Shown piece after piece: positions 1-13,332 of a stretch of 64,000 nt of DNA. This DNA comes from Panorpa germanica (lineage: Eukaryota > Arthropoda > Insecta > Mecoptera > Panorpidae), in assembly GCA_963678705.1 (NCBI GenBank), contig OY783215.1, positions 12,877,740 to 12,941,739 of the forward strand. Direction: 5' to 3'. Numbering within the stretch: position 1 is the stretch's first letter; each line of letters begins with the position of its first letter. The notes beneath the pieces were generated by a model. That model was not told the origin of the DNA, made no database searches, and saw only the letters and a program-made list of their open reading frames with translations. The position numbers and the translations under genes were made by a program.

Positions 1-1375
1 ATCTGGCTGACATTTACTTATAACGCTCTACATTTATATTTATGTGTTATAATATTTTAGTTTATATTCAAAAATATTGGATATGATTAAAATAACTGAA
101 ATTTACAGCACGAATTTATCGTGATCTTCTCTTAAAATATAATAAGTTTATAGTTGCTCAAGATAAATTGCGGAGTACCATAAACAACAAGGAACCTTGT
201 TTAATTTAAGTGTTTATTATATATAATTACAAAAGGAATACAGCTTTCGGTGACTTCAAGCTGATTGTATCAAGAAGGCGATTTTCTTCTAAAGTTTACT
301 GGAAACTGGTAGAGTAATAAATTACGATTAAGAAATTTAAATGCATTTGTTGTTTACTGATGATCAAAGTTTGGCATTTTGTTACCGACTTGAACGAGAT
401 AACATCATAAGAGAAGTAGGTCTCATTGTGATTTACTGCAAATAATAGGCATAATTTTGTAATAATAAATATAGTATGTATTACATGCAATCTTTCATCG
501 TTTTTAAAATTTCTATAAAACCTCAAAAGTTTAATTTTTTTAATAACTCGCTATATTTTAAGAGATATTAGTAATTAAAATAATCATTTTTTCCCTTTAA
601 TTATTAAAGGGATCCAACGTTATAGAAAATTCCAATAAATGTAACGTCACTAAGCTGCCATCTTTTTTATTCAACGGACCGTAAAAGAGACATCATACTT
701 AACAGAGAACTCTTATACATATAACAAATAACTAACCTTATCCCTTAATAGTCCAACATGTTACGTCATAAATATGGCCGACATCTGTAGGGTTAAAACT
801 ATAATTCAAAATTGTAATTGCTATATCTCCGTCAACATTTAGATATTTAATAAAATAAAAACGCCAATATACAGTTATTTACATCTATTTCAATCAACAA
901 TTAAAAAATCAACCGTTAAAAAATGAGTTCACAAATCCATTGAGCGAATTTTGCAAGAGTCGGTCCACAGCTCTTTTTCAACAAAAATTTTGGAATATTT
1001 GTGAATTCATTGTTCTCCTTTGAAATTTTATATTGTATGTACTCAAGTCATAGAAGCTGGAGTGACCTCTCAGAGAATCAATTATGGGATAGAATTAAAT
1101 TTATGCGAACCAAAAAAGAAAGCTAAAGATATTTAAGATCAACTAAAAAATTGTAAATATGAATCAATTCAAAGTCCTATTTAATCATACCACTCAGGAT
1201 CTCCCAGAAATGTAACTTTTTCGCTACGTTCAATAATTATTTTCACTTTTATGCTGTCTTATCTAACGTATTTATTACTCTATTATGTAAGATGAAACAA
1301 CGTTCTTTTAACAACCACAACTTTTTATAAATCAAAATGAAACTTTTTGCAGTACCACAAGTATGTGTTTGCTTA
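1..1375. other. AT-rich non-coding DNA, left edge
   Basis: No convincing exon or RNA gene was seen on either strand. The small open frames here (for example 296-526 on the minus strand) have AT-driven composition and no splice or domain support. The stretch contains one copy of a dispersed repeat, listed separately at 525-950. Confidence 0.5.
525..950 (+). repeat. Dispersed repeat family R1, copy 1
   Basis: About 400 bp that match 31890-32460 in the same orientation. Shared blocks include the TTTAATAACTC start, a near-identical block ending in an AAAGGGAT-CAACGTT motif, and a long block with GCTATATCTCCGTCAA and AGATATTTAATAAAATA. A perfect 19-bp palindrome CCCTTTAATTATTAAAGGG lies near 592-612. 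A shorter, older copy in the reverse orientation sits at about 9600-9695. No coding capacity and no clear terminal inverted repeats were seen, so the class (SINE or non-autonomous DNA element) is open. Confidence 0.7.
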
Positions 1376-1378
1376 TTA

Positions 1379-1842
1379 GGCCCTCCGCACATGGGGCAAC
1401 TGGTTGCAAACCTTAACCTCGAATCTGCCCGAACTGACTGAGAATGGAACTGTGTTGTTAGTGAGAGAATAGAATGAACGTGTATACGAGTGAGAGAAGT
1501 CGAGCCGTGTATCGTGACTCTTTAGAATTTTTAACAAAACCGTAATAGGGGATTTTATTATGTCGTATTTGTTTGTATGTATGTATTTAAATACTTATCA
1601 ATAGTATTCGTAAACTTCTCTGTTGATGATGTCATCATCAAAAGCATGCAACCAACCATGCCCTGTGACCGAGAAATAGACTCGCTGCAAACATACTCAA
1701 AGCCAGTTTGAAAACGTGCCGTGTTTTTTCTCTCACTCGTATACACGTTCGTTCTCTCACTAACAACACAGTTGCAATCACATTCGGTTCGGGAAGATTC
1801 GGGGCTAAGGTTTGAAACCAGTCGCCTCGTGTCCGGAGGACC
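1379..1842. mobile_element. MITE with about 125-bp inverted repeats and TTA duplication
   Basis: The left arm (1379 to about 1505) and the reverse complement of the right arm (about 1717 to 1842) align over about 125 bp. They share CAACTGTGTTGTTAGTGAGA-like and CGTGTATACGAGTGAGAGAA blocks. The ends read GGCCCTCCG on the left and GGTCCTCCG on the inverted right. Both sides are flanked by TTA (1376-1378 and 1843-1845). A 19-bp palindrome TTGATGATGTCATCATCAA lies at 1623-1641, almost at the centre. The 3-bp TTA/TAA duplication is typical of the PIF/Harbinger superfamily; that assignment is inferred from the duplication and the GG-rich ends only. No transposase is encoded. Confidence 0.85.
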
Positions 1843-2158
1843 TTAGGAAACGAATAAACGGATTTGTCTGGATTTTAATTTTTAATCGAGATATGTTTTT
1901 AGTCTCAACTTTTACTAGTTAGAATTATATTCTATTTTGTGATATTATTATAATTTTTAATAATAGAATTTAAGTTATATCTTTGAGCATTTCAGATCTT
2001 AGAGATGTTAATGTCTTAAAAACAACTTAATATTAATTTTAAATGATAATAAAATGATATGGTAGTGATCGAACCAATGAAATCCCAAAATATATAAATT
2101 TAAAATCAATCGCAAGCGCATCTTGACTTGATGCTGATCATGGTCTTCACTGTCGCAG

Positions 2159-2452
2159 GGTCCGAGTTGCGAGAGTTGGCGAGGCAGAACCGAATCACAC
2201 AACAGATCCTCCAGAATTACCTGGAACGCAGATTATTTCCGTTCGCACGGCGAAATACAACTGCTCCCTCCATTGCAGAGATACTGCCTATGCCGATGTC
2301 CGAAAGTCCACTGTTTCGGTCGGTGGACGAACCTCCATTATCTGGAGGGGGCTTCTCGGAGCAAGGGGAAGAGGAAGACTACGACTCCCTCCAAAGCGTT
2401 GAGTCCGAACAAGTGTCTTCCGTTTACGGGGAAGAAGAAGAAGATATGGAAG
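2159..2452 (+). CDS. Candidate internal exon A of an unidentified + strand gene
   Basis: This is a GC-richer open block of 294 nt (98 codons) in AT-rich DNA. It is preceded by a good acceptor (CACTGTCGCAG) and followed by a weaker donor (GAAG/GTTGG), which gives a phase 1-1 exon. The translation begins SELRELARQNRITQQILQ, a probable amphipathic or coiled-coil stretch. It then has an FARRN basic patch, a Pro/Ser-rich segment (SESPLFRSVDEPPLSGGG) and a strongly acidic tail rich in EEED/EEEE. This composition suits a cytoplasmic tail or linker of a larger protein. I do not recognise the family. The downstream candidate exon at 11223 needs phase 2, so if both belong to one gene an exon between them is missing from my reading. 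Confidence 0.55.
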
Positions 2453-5400
2453 GTTGGATCATATGATTCTATTTTTGTATATGTTGGTTTATTTTCTTGG
2501 TTCGATTTCTTTCATATTCTATTGATATGCATACTATGGGTTTCTGTCTAAATCTTAAATATTTTCTGCAAATTTTTCATTTTCACTGTTTTATGTCTAA
2601 TAATACTTACTTTATGAAAAAGATTAACATATATCTAACACTGCTGTCAATATGTAATTTGTTTTTATTTATCGAATAAACTAAATGTAGAACACTGACG
2701 TCACGCGAAGCGGATTAAATCGGTTGAACATCACTGTAATGATCATGCATCATTCTCATAAATAATTCATCGCAAACCACTTCAACGCGAGTGAAGTAAT
2801 AAGGACTATGCGATGAATTGTTTGCTTGCGATAATTTAATTTTGGAATAAATTACAAACCCTACAAATGTACAAAGTACTTAATCAATATTGTAGAAGTA
2901 ATTATGTTTACAATATATGTACCTATATAATATATACACTAATGGCATAGAAGAAGTAATAAAATTCTAATAATATTATTAAATACTTTTTACTGCAAAT
3001 TATTTTCATGTATATATTAATAGCATCAATAGTGAACACTATGTTTGCTTGCACCCTTCGCAGTGTACTTCACACCTGTATTTATTATTATGTTGGTAAT
3101 GCCAAATTAACAGAAGTTAGTGAAGGTCAAACGGGTCTGACAGTTTCAAACAAAACGATTAATATTTAAAATGTTATAATTGAATAAATATAGTTTTAAT
3201 TAATTTACTTATTATTTATATATGTACTCGTATTTATGAGTTTAACATTTGCATTTGTCAAGTTTCATATAACAGTCAAATAGTGTAACAGTATAGATAG
3301 TTTGTAGTGTATGTGATAATTTACAAGTTGTTGTGAGATATTAAACATTGAGAAACATATAAGTGTATTTAAATGAGTGTTTACATATTCGTGTAATAAT
3401 CAGTGAATTACTTAATTGACAATGTATGAATATTTCTCAGACATCTATAAACATAACCTAACTTTGCAGTGTCAGGTTTGGAACCGCATAAACTCCAGAC
3501 AGGTGAATAGAATGCATGCCAGTATTAATGAATATATTCTTACTTATCTTGTAATTTATAAAATACACTACTGAAATTAATACAGTTATTTAAAACTGAT
3601 GCATGTTACAAAATCAACATAATTGTCTTTATACATATACTCATGATATCAGTTAAGACAATAAAATTAGCAAAAATCTAAGATAGGTTTTCAGCGATGT
3701 AACGTAATATCCAGGAAATACTTGAAAAAGATTAATTCAAGCATTTAATTAAAGTCAAACAAATGCAGATTAGTGTACTTATATTACACAACGACTGTTA
3801 CCTGAGGAATGTTAACTGCAAATAGTAACCATGGTTTGCGGTTCATATCGTTGTATATTCATTTTATTTAATTCATTTGACAGTAACAGGAATCTGTGCT
3901 CACAATATTTAAGTTCATGTGGTTTTAATTAGCTTCAGTCTTTCTTATTAATAATTAATTAAGTCAAAACTTGAGATCATGCCCTGAATAATTTTAATTG
4001 ATTTTATTCCATGTTTGTTATAAGTTAGACAACAAGTAGTTCGATTTACGATAGATGATGTATTACTTTTTATATAACTAATTATATTACTTTCTATCTG
4101 TTGAGTTAAAATAAAAAATAAAGTAGAGTACATATATTAAGATATATACATATACGAGTACATAGAATTTATTTTAATGTTTTGCTGCCATATTATGAGT
4201 ATTTAGTTCACTTTGAGTTTTAGTCTTGACATTTTTGAGGTTGGTTCGTATGGATGCTTTAGTATATCGGGTAGTTCTGAATTAAAGTTATGAAAAGAAA
4301 ATGATATTGTGTCTAATTATTTTTTATTTGTCGGTATGTTGTATTACTTTGTATTATGCGAGCGATTTGAAATACTTGAATACATGCTGTATCGACAAAT
4401 GTTTTGACAAATGTCTCGCCGAGAGTGAACTGCCGGTACTGCATTCTTCAAGTACCATGTACGAGTCACATTTTGTAGCGAAGTGATCTGTAATACCCGC
4501 GAAATAGGACACACATGAACGCAACTGAGTTATTAAACATAGCACTGATTTTGTAATAAGCTATTTGTCATTAGCATAATATTAATGAGAATAATACAGA
4601 TATTAGCATATGACAAGTGAAGTGGTTACGTCGTTCATGACATTACGTATGTTTGCATATTTGTATGTATGTGTTTAGTTATATAGTACGCAAATAACAG
4701 CAAGTGGAATCACTTCAATTCCAACGTGTACGTCAAATTAACGTTCATAATTTATATAAATAAATACATAATTTTCATAAATAAATAATATAATTTGTAA
4801 TGCAGACGAATGGTCGAGAGACTCAGTATTTGGACATGTCTCACTAAAAAATTGGACGATTGATTTATTTCACAATCTTAATCAGCTAAAATTAAGAAGT
4901 AAGACATTTAAAGCAATCTGGCATTGTTAAATAATTTTTTAAAAGGCGTACGGAACATTAGACCGTTTTATTCATAGCTTAACTTTGTTCCTAGTGTTAC
5001 CGGCTAAAGTTAAATGGTCTCGAATAAGTTACAAATTAACCTAAGGGTGTTTTTCAATTACGGCACTAGAGCGCATAATCGGGCGTTATGCTCAGTAGTG
5101 AATTTTCCACCTACAGCAGCGCCTTCCACATTTCTGCTCTTGCATAATGTGCGCAATTGATACCAACTAATTAGGTTAAATGTAGAAATTCTTGATATTA
5201 AATTTGAATTTAATTTTTATTTTATTTAAATCATAAAAATATATTTTTAAATAAAATAAAATTTAGTTAAAAAATGTAAATAATTTTTGGGAATAAAAAT
5301 AACGTATGTTCCAATTAAAAATCTGCACAATGAGAACACCCTAAATCATGAACACATCCTCAAAAGTCAATAATTTATAATTGCGAAATAACTAAGTAAA

Positions 5401-8010
5401 GTTAAATAATAATATTCGTATATGTAATATGACCACATGCAAAAACCTTCACATCTTGACAACTTTAAAAGAAATTTACATTTATCAGCAAATATTTATT
5501 TGAAATATTGTCACCTATAATTGATTTTGTCCTAAAATAAATCCTCTTGCATTCAAATCACGTACTTCAACTTTCTGTAAAACAAACAACATTTAAATAA
5601 TAAGTTATGTTTAAATAATAACAATAAGAATAAATTTGCTGAATCAATACAATAACATTATGTAAACTATTTGCTATACGACTATACAGTGTACCATATA
5701 TGACAATAGAGTACTTTAATGAATAGACTCAATAAGCTGAAATTAAAGGTTGCGTGCTTGCGTCACCTTGCGTCGGTGCGTTTTCTGATGAAGACAAGAT
5801 TTCTATTTGAACCGTCAATTTAAAACACAAATATTTATAACTTTATGTTTTCTTATTAATTACGATGTTCAAATATATATTGTAAAAAACATTGAAAGTT
5901 ATTTATTGAGAACGCAGAGTAAGATAAATAAATGAAGGTGAATTTGTTTGCTTGGACCTAGGTACTCATTAGTATTCGACAATATTAATAACGTTGTCAT
6001 GTTATAAGCCTCATATCTAAATGTTATAAATGTACAACACAATTGGGTTGAGAACTCAATTTTTAGGAGTTGATTTTTTAATTCTTTATTAAAATATTTT
6101 TGTTTTTATCTTAGTAAGTTGCTACTTGATGACGCTAATAAGTCAAGATAAAAATTTACTTATTTTTCATTTAATATCACGACATTATTTTGAATTGCAT
6201 AATGGGTCGCTGCAGCAGCTGTTATAGCTGTGACGTTTAATTCTGCCTCTCTTTTGCACTTAGCTTGTTTAGTGGGGAAGAAGGTGAGGAAGGAATGACG
6301 TCAACTAATCAATCATTTTTTTATTTTTTTTATCCCTTTTTTTTATAATTAGATATTTGAATTTATGATGTCAAACTTTATCAATATAGAGTGTAGTTTT
6401 AATAAATTTGAATTGAAGTCGATTGATCGTTCCTCGGTAGAAAATGTAACGCTCTGTGTAACATTCTAATTAGTTTATAGTAAGATAGCAAGTGCGAAAG
6501 TGTACTGCAGGACAATTTTCTACTTGGGTTTCAGACTGGAAACGAATATACCCTGCTATACAGCTATAAATTGTAACGATGTAATTTTTGGAGAAAAATA
6601 CTCTTAAAAAGATGAAACTATCACTTTACAGTGGAGATATTTGAATTATACTTTAACTTTTGAATTATGGGATTAATTATATTTTGAGTTATTGAATTAT
6701 CCAATGTGTAGAACATAGATGGACAACACCTACTATTAAGTATTTTTCTTTAAATTCTCCTTATTCAGTTCAGTGTAGATCTGTCGGTACCGATGCCTCT
6801 GTGTCGTGTTCTGATGTATTTTATACAACACGATTCCATGCAACGCCTTCACGTTGCAACCAACACTTGTAAAGAAAGTAGTGCACGAAAGTATGTGCAG
6901 TCGCAACTGCGTGCAAGCTCATAGAAGAATAAATTTCAATGAAAAGACTTATTTTGACGTGTGCTGGTTGTATAGATAATAATCAACATTGTTAAAGAAT
7001 GTAATGCTAATCTAAGATCTATTAAATAGCTTTTCGTGAGTCAATAAAGATTATTATCGGACTCCTGTGTAGTATCTCTAGTATATGTAAGCACTTGTTT
7101 CTAATCTTAGCAATCGATATGCAATCGTAGAAACAATTCATTGTTTAATATTCTTGAGCAAGTGTTATGCATTAAAAATATTGTTATTTTATTATATTCG
7201 AGTTTCTTTTTCACTTAACATCTTGCTACATGATAACATTAATTGATTCATTTTTAAATAATAAACTCAATCAATTGTCACTCAATTGATTTTCAAAACA
7301 AATTTTACAAAACGTTTCATTTTACTAATTCATCTCCCATGATTACACAACAACTTGTTCCCACGTTACGTCATATATGTTCCAAATATTATCAACTATT
7401 TAAGCCACAAACCTTTTAACTTAATCCTGACAGCTTTAAATATAGATTACCATCTTCAAATCCAGACAACAATAGCGATTTTAAATAAATTAAGACATTA
7501 ATGCAATAATTTCGATTTGTACCAATAATTACTTACGTAATTCACGTTTGTGACCTTTGTACTCGTATAGTATTGTAGAAGTGTTCGCGCTATTATTCTA
7601 ATTATACGTTGTTTAATTATTTTTAATTATATCCTCGAAATTTCCATTGAAGATGATATCATGTAAGAAGGTCGATATTTCTTTAACATGGTGAAATCTG
7701 TATCATTAGCATCCTTCATTGATGAATATACACTTAAGTAAATATCCTTGATATGCTATGAACAGGTAGTTAAGTAGTTGATGATTTAGTTTAATTACTT
7801 GTTAATTAAGTGTTGTAATACGTAATCGCTGCGGGCATCTTCTCAGGCTACAACATCCACGCTTTAATGTGTTGCTAATTTAACCTAACGTCTATCTAAA
7901 TGTATTGTGTTAGTACAGTTTAAGGTTGGGAAATGGTTTATTAAGGTATGCGTTCATAAACCTCCATTAAGGTATTGTATCGAATTCAATAATATAAATT
8001 TAAAAAAAAA
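2453..8010. other. AT-rich non-coding DNA, probable intron
   Basis: No exon-like block with coding composition plus paired splice sites was found. Small open frames at 3948-4133 and 4301-4545 overlap on opposite strands and look like chance. Sequence around 6050-6105 (GTTGATTTTTTAATTC) weakly resembles the reverse-oriented part of repeat family R1. Confidence 0.4.
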
Positions 8011-8070
8011 GCAGAACATTATTAGGGGCGATAAAAGGCTACATGCCTAAGAAGCCCAAGAAATCTTTAG
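8011..8070 (+). mobile_element. Extreme 3' fragment of a LINE (same family as 13344 and 39155)
   Basis: About 60 bp match the 3' untranslated end of the LINE at 13344-13616. Shared elements are GCAGAACA, TATTAGG, GCGATAAAAGGCTA and GCC-AAGAA, followed by an A-rich tail. Flanks CGAATTCAATAATA (from 7981) and CGAATTTAATAATA (from 8076) differ by one base and may be a target-site duplication. This would make it a very short, heavily 5'-truncated insertion. Confidence 0.55.
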
Positions 8071-8576
8071 AAAAACGAATTTAATAATAATATAGCGATT
8101 TACACTGAACCTGGGGTATGTTTCGTATTGTCAGTAAGAAGTTGCTTTTCTTTTCTCTTCACTATACACAATAATTGCCATTTTCTTCGTCTGGTAAATG
8201 GGTACGGGATATTGTGAAAATACGATTTTCCATGCATTACTGAGCATTATCCTTATAATGAATTTGTTTGTTACAAACTGACAAATACTTATCTGTGAAC
8301 GCATGTATAGCAGCAGCATTCGAGTTGCTGACGTCACTCAAAGCGCTAAAGGAGCCTAACTCATGTAACTATTTGAGTAGTTCTTTAAATATACAATCAA
8401 ATGAACCCAGTAATCATTTGAGTGAAATGGCATAGCTAGGTGAAGTTCCAGTAAAGAAATCATTTCTTTTCACTAAGATTTCAGAAAGATGTCACCTGTG
8501 AAAATAGAATTGTCAGAATTTTTTCTTAGGAATATTCTTTCTCTTTCCAACATCGTAAAATTAAATTGGGATATAG

Positions 8577-8894
8577 TTGTTGTCTCTTTTACATATGAAA
8601 ATAATTATTTTAGAAGAGTTAAAATTCCACATTCATTTCACTAGAAAAAGAAATAAGATATATTTATCTCTGTTACACTTTAATGGCTTATTAGCAACTT
8701 CATTCAATACTGGTACGGTAGTGAGACCTGGTGAAATGATTTTACCATTTGTAGTTCATATCACTGACATTTCAAATCAAATTGAATTGTTTCATGACAA
8801 AAGAAAACATATGCATTTTCAATATGATGTCAAAGTAACTTCAAAATGTTTAATGGGAACATATGCAACTGTAATACAAAATCAATATATCTAG
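8577..8894 (+). pseudogene. Repeated coding fragment of unknown family, copy 1
   Basis: A 105-codon open frame whose middle part shares long protein-level identity with a minus-strand frame at 33575-33841. The shared blocks include IYLSLLHFNG, ATSFNTGTVV, ILPFV and HFQYDVKV. Nucleotide similarity extends upstream beyond the frame (GTTGTCTCTTTTA), so the copied unit is longer than the open frame. In the other frame just upstream, residues such as SFTYENNYF align with the second copy, implying a frameshift here. The two copies differ by small indels. The source could be a transposon, an old viral integration or a duplicated host gene; I do not recognise it. Both copies appear broken. Confidence 0.6.
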
Positions 8895-11222
8895 TCACAA
8901 TTTTGTAGCTCTCTATTTATGGTATAGACCCTTTGTGGTGGTGTGGGCATAGACTGCCTATGCTTAAATACGGCTAAGGTAAACGGCATGTTGCAGAAGT
9001 TGTATCGTAGAAAGCAGTTGCAACTTACAAAATAATATTTTTATAAATAATAAGTGTATACTATTACATTGTAATAATGTTTCGTCCTATTAATTTAGTT
9101 ATTTATCACTTCGCTAAGTGTAAGTAAGTGTACAGAGCACTTTACAGGGAACAATAAATCACAAATGATTTCACACAACATAATTGTTTAAAATTTTATT
9201 TTTGTTTCTACTGCAACAGGTCAGGTAGGCATCTTCGATTAAACCTGTATTAGCTAATTACTTCTAGGTAATAAAGAAACTGTAATTACTTTAGTAATTA
9301 CTACCTGTGCAATATAAAATGTAGGCCAAATATCTGTATCCTTGATATTTCTTAATAACATATAGATTTTATGATACGGTTCGAAATAAATTAATAACAA
9401 ACCTAGTTAACAAATATTTTGTAATAATGAATAAATTGCAACAATAATTATAACTTTAAATTTAATATTTTATTTAAAGCAACAGTGGGAGACGTCACGG
9501 TTTTTATTAAATATTGATTAGATAATCAAGTGTGTTTGAATTAATAATCAATATTAGATGTAAAATTAGAACCCAGTAAATATTTTACTACGAATATGGC
9601 GCCGAATTTGGTTGCGAACTGATTTTTTAATTCTTATATTGTTTTTTTTTTAATTTTATTGAATATCCAAAATTGACTGAGATATTTCTATTTAAAGTTA
9701 GTAGTGTGTCCATGACTTAGAAAATGTTAGGAGCCGCTGATTTAAAATTTATGAAAAACATATGTAACATGTTACTTAAACTCTTTACATAAAATGTTAC
9801 TGTTGTATATTAAACCAATCTGTTTTATTAAAAAAAAGTTACATTTAAATTATTAAAATGGTGTCAAGTATATGAACGATTGTTTAATATTAATTTGAGT
9901 GTTGTAAATAATTTATCATACATCTTAAGAGCGAGTTTAAGCGTTCATGCCTGTCAAGAACCTTCTACTGGAAGAGTTATTTATTATCTACTTTATAAAT
10001 AAATAAATCTTTAACTTAATGGTAGTGTTAGTATAGGTAATGATCTAGTGTACTTAAGTTGTAGAGAAACATGTTGAAAAACTGATAACTCTCATCTCGA
10101 TGTTCTTATTACTTCAAGAGGGCATAAAGGACCAGAGCGAATCTTGTTTTATACATATGTTGTATACTATGTTTAATACATATTAAGTAAGACATCTTCG
10201 AATATTGAGCTTTGAACAATATTTAAGTTTGAATCATCCCAACTGTATTTGACAAGTTTATCTGCATTAGAATTTTGTGTGTCTGTATTTATAGCCTCGG
10301 AACTTTACATTTTTAGCTAACTTTATCCGGCCCTCATGCCAGAAGAAAAGAGCAAAGTTATTGGGCTTATAATAGACGAACAATTTTTATACAAAAAGGT
10401 AAAATTTTCTAAATTGACGATATCTTAAGTATTGAAGTAATTGAATTTAGTCTGATGTATAACATGCTTGCTATAACAATATATACATCATTCATTAATT
10501 CAATATTAATCACTAAGCAAAGAACCACTAAGTTTCGTATAAGATAGTTAGACAAATATCTAACTTACTAACATCATTTTAGATTGTTAAAAACTGTCAA
10601 AAAAACCTTGAAATTATTTCAAGCATTTTAAGAAATGTAACTAAACCCCGCACCTTACATTTGTAAAATAACAGTTTCATCAACAAATTTCAAAAAAGGA
10701 GTGTCACGGTTGATTATGACACATCTGATTCTTGCTTAGTGCAGTCGCACACTGCAGTACTAATGTCTAAAAACAGTTTTGTCTGAAACATAGCACACAG
10801 TATTTTTTTGATCAACATCTATCAATGAGTAAGCGAGAAGCACTTATATATCGGTATGTAAACAAACGAGATAGTTTAGAGGTCGTGCATACTTTTCCTC
10901 GTTTTCCTTCTTCTCTGACATGTTTGATATGATAAATCTTATGGACACTTACGTTATTAAAGTTTTTTCTTTCTTATAACAGTTTTTTTAAGAGTGTGCG
11001 GCCGCCCTAATAAGAAACAATTCCAAATTGTACTTACCATCAACAATATTCCTTCATCGTGTCGTTACTTTAAACAAGATGTGATTTATTTACATCGTCA
11101 TTTGCCATTTGTCTATCAATTTCGATTTAAATCGTGTTTACGTGATTTGAACGTGGATGACTGCACCAGAAGTAATCGATTTGGTATGTGCTTCATTTAG
11201 AATGTCGTGGTTTTTGGTGCAG
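8895..11222. other. Non-coding DNA with old repeats
   Basis: About 9600-9695 resembles repeat family R1 in reverse orientation (GATTTTTTAATTCTTATATT, then ATTTTATTGAATATCC). About 10200-10310 matches 20390-20500 (ATATTGAG, GACAAGTTTATCTGCATTA, then TGTATTTAT), a second low-copy repeat family. The 68-codon frame at 10994-11200 has no acceptor/donor pair that joins in frame to 11223, and I do not call it a gene. Confidence 0.4.
10200..10310 (+). repeat. Dispersed repeat R2, copy 1
   Basis: About 110 bp are similar to 20390-20500 in the same orientation. Shared blocks are ATATTGAG-TTTGA, AACAATATT, GACAAGTTTAT-TGCATTA and ATTTTAT-TG-TTGTATTTAT. Too short and diverged to classify. Confidence 0.5.
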
Positions 11223-11307
11223 GTCTTCACTGAGCCGTGACCCTCATGAATGTGACGTTTATGAAATGATTACGGCATCGCAAACGAAGGAAAAGGAGAT
11301 GACCAAG
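11223..11307 (+). CDS. Candidate internal exon B of an unidentified + strand gene
   Basis: An 85-nt block with clearly higher GC than its surroundings. It is preceded by TTTTTGGTGCAG and followed by the donor AAG/GTCAGT. Only one frame is open (phase 2 in, phase 0 out). It reads SSLSRDPHECDVYEMITA then SQTKEKEMTK, a hydrophilic, credible protein segment. Its outgoing phase joins in frame with the candidate exon at 18759. I do not recognise the family. It may belong to the same gene as the block at 2159-2452. Confidence 0.5.
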
Positions 11308-12030
11308 GTCAGTTACTATTCCTGTCAGGTTTATTTTATTATACTCATTTTTTTTTGGTTTGGTTAGGTAACGATATTTATTCATAAACTTCATTCCAAG
11401 TCATTAATTGCAGAACATTATATTTGGTATTTAACTTCCGTTGTTGCTAACCAAGATTCATATCTTACAAATTTATGTTAGTTTGTCGAATTGACATTTT
11501 TCTGATGTCATTTTCTAAGATCTTGTTGAAATCTGGGCCGAAAATATAACGTATTTATTTATTTCCTATTTTAGCCGATTAAGGAGGTATAGGACGTTAA
11601 CGTAAATGATGAAAACGTCGTGAAATTTAAAGGGTCGATACAAATAGTTAAAATACATGCTGTCTCAAAATTTTAGAGACCTATAGTTCATAGTTTTCTT
11701 TTTATACATGATTAAAAATAGTCATTTTCCATACAAATCATAATTTTTAGCTCAATTTCACAACATAATACAACTTTTAACTATAAAAAAATGGTGACAC
11801 GGCTTTCAAAAACTAGGTGTATATAAAATAATTTTTTCTGTAACTATTGCAAAAAGAAAATTATCAAAAGGATACCTATTTACGAAAATATTTAAATAAA
11901 ACCTTTAAGAAACAGTAAATGTAGGTTATAAGCCGGCAACGTTGCAAATGCCAATTTGAGCGGGAAATTCAAAATCGGAATAAATGTTATATAAAATATA
12001 ACAATTTATTGGTCAAAGACCAAATCACGC

Positions 12031-12548
12031 ATGCGTCAACACACACATTATATACAACCAAATACTGAAACCCATTTGGACCTATGGTATACAACTGTGG
12101 GGTTGTACCAAGAAAACCAATTTGAAGAAATACAAACGATTCAAAATAAAGTACTGCGTAGTATTACAGATGCGCCATGGTACATCAGAAATGAAAATCT
12201 ACATCGTGACTTAAAGATGCCCACCGTAGACGATGAAATCAAGAAGGCAGCGAATAGACATTTGCTACGTCTTCAAGACCACCACAACAATGAAATATTG
12301 CAGTTACTCGATACGAGAACAGATCTGCGTAGATTGAAGAGGACCAAGCCTCAAGACCTGACCCTGTGATATCTACCACTGTACCACACAATAAGAAGTG
12401 TGTAATATAAATCTTTCACAACTAGTCAGTGGATTGGATCTGGAATACGTATTGTGCTTATTATATATAAAAATTGCTAGATAAGCAAATTTACTTAGTT
12501 GTAATTACCTTGTAATAAAAAAAAAAAAAAAAAAATGCGTCAACACAC
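12031..12548 (+). mobile_element. 5'-truncated jockey-like LINE with 14-bp target-site duplication
   Basis: The insertion (12045-12534) is bounded by identical 14-bp copies of ATGCGTCAACACAC at 12031-12044 and 12535-12548. It ends in an A-tail at about 12517-12534. It encodes the C-terminal end of a jockey-type reverse transcriptase. One frame carries KPIWTYGIQLWGCTKK, then the reading shifts by one base near 12100-12125 to EEIQTIQNKVLR, APWYIRN and DEIKKAA, ending in a stop at about 12367-12369. The frameshift and the 5' loss mean it is dead. The perfect duplication suggests a fairly recent insertion. Confidence 0.93.
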
Positions 12549-13332
12549 GTAAATTTGCAGCGTTGCAAAATTTATTATTCCTTTTTCAAAATATTTAATT
12601 TGTATTTAAATTGAATTAATATAAATTTGATATTAATTATAGGTAATTTTTAATTTATTAAACTATTATATGCATAAAAAATCATTTTAACAAGCAAAAA
12701 GCAGTTTAATAGGGAATTGAAAAATTCATTTTCAAAGGTACAGTCCCAATATTTGCTCGTCCCTCATGTACTTCGTATTTTGCATTTCGTATTACGTCCT
12801 GTACCTCCTTAAGCTTAACATTCTTTTACATTTTAACTAACACTTCTCTTAAAATTATTCTTCTTCTCGTTACACATTCCGCAGATGTCCCTTCCTTTTT
12901 TTCCCAATACCTATTTCCCTTCTTCTCATTACCCATTCTAAATCATTAAACATAACTATAAACAAAAACCCTGAAAAGTCTTCCTTTCTAAAAATGTCTT
13001 GTAAATGTACTTGTGGTTGCATTAAAATAAGAATTAAATTATTTCCTTGAAAAAATAATTTTAGTTACTAACATTTAACTGCAAAAATGGATTGTATTAT
13101 ATAGTATTACAGTTGTAATTTCATTTCTTAAATCTTTTCCAAGGTCCAAACACCATTTCTAAATTTCAAGTCATTTGCAGAAATACTTTAAATTTTATTT
13201 TCCACTTGCATTATCAAATGCTGAGTATTTGTATAAAAGACTCGGAAAATTATAAATAAAAAAATATTAAAAGAAATAAGCCATGTTAAAGAAAAGAAAA
13301 CCTACAATACAATATATTGAGAGGTCCCCAAC

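Noticed and set aside
10994..11200. 68-codon frame just upstream of candidate exon B, with GGTATGTG as a possible donor
   Set aside because: The implied intron would be only about 40 bp and the phase leads to an immediate stop in exon B.
12031..12369. Reading the jockey frame as a host gene starting at 12031
   Set aside because: The ATG lies in the target-site duplication; the protein is a reverse transcriptase tail in a truncated LINE.
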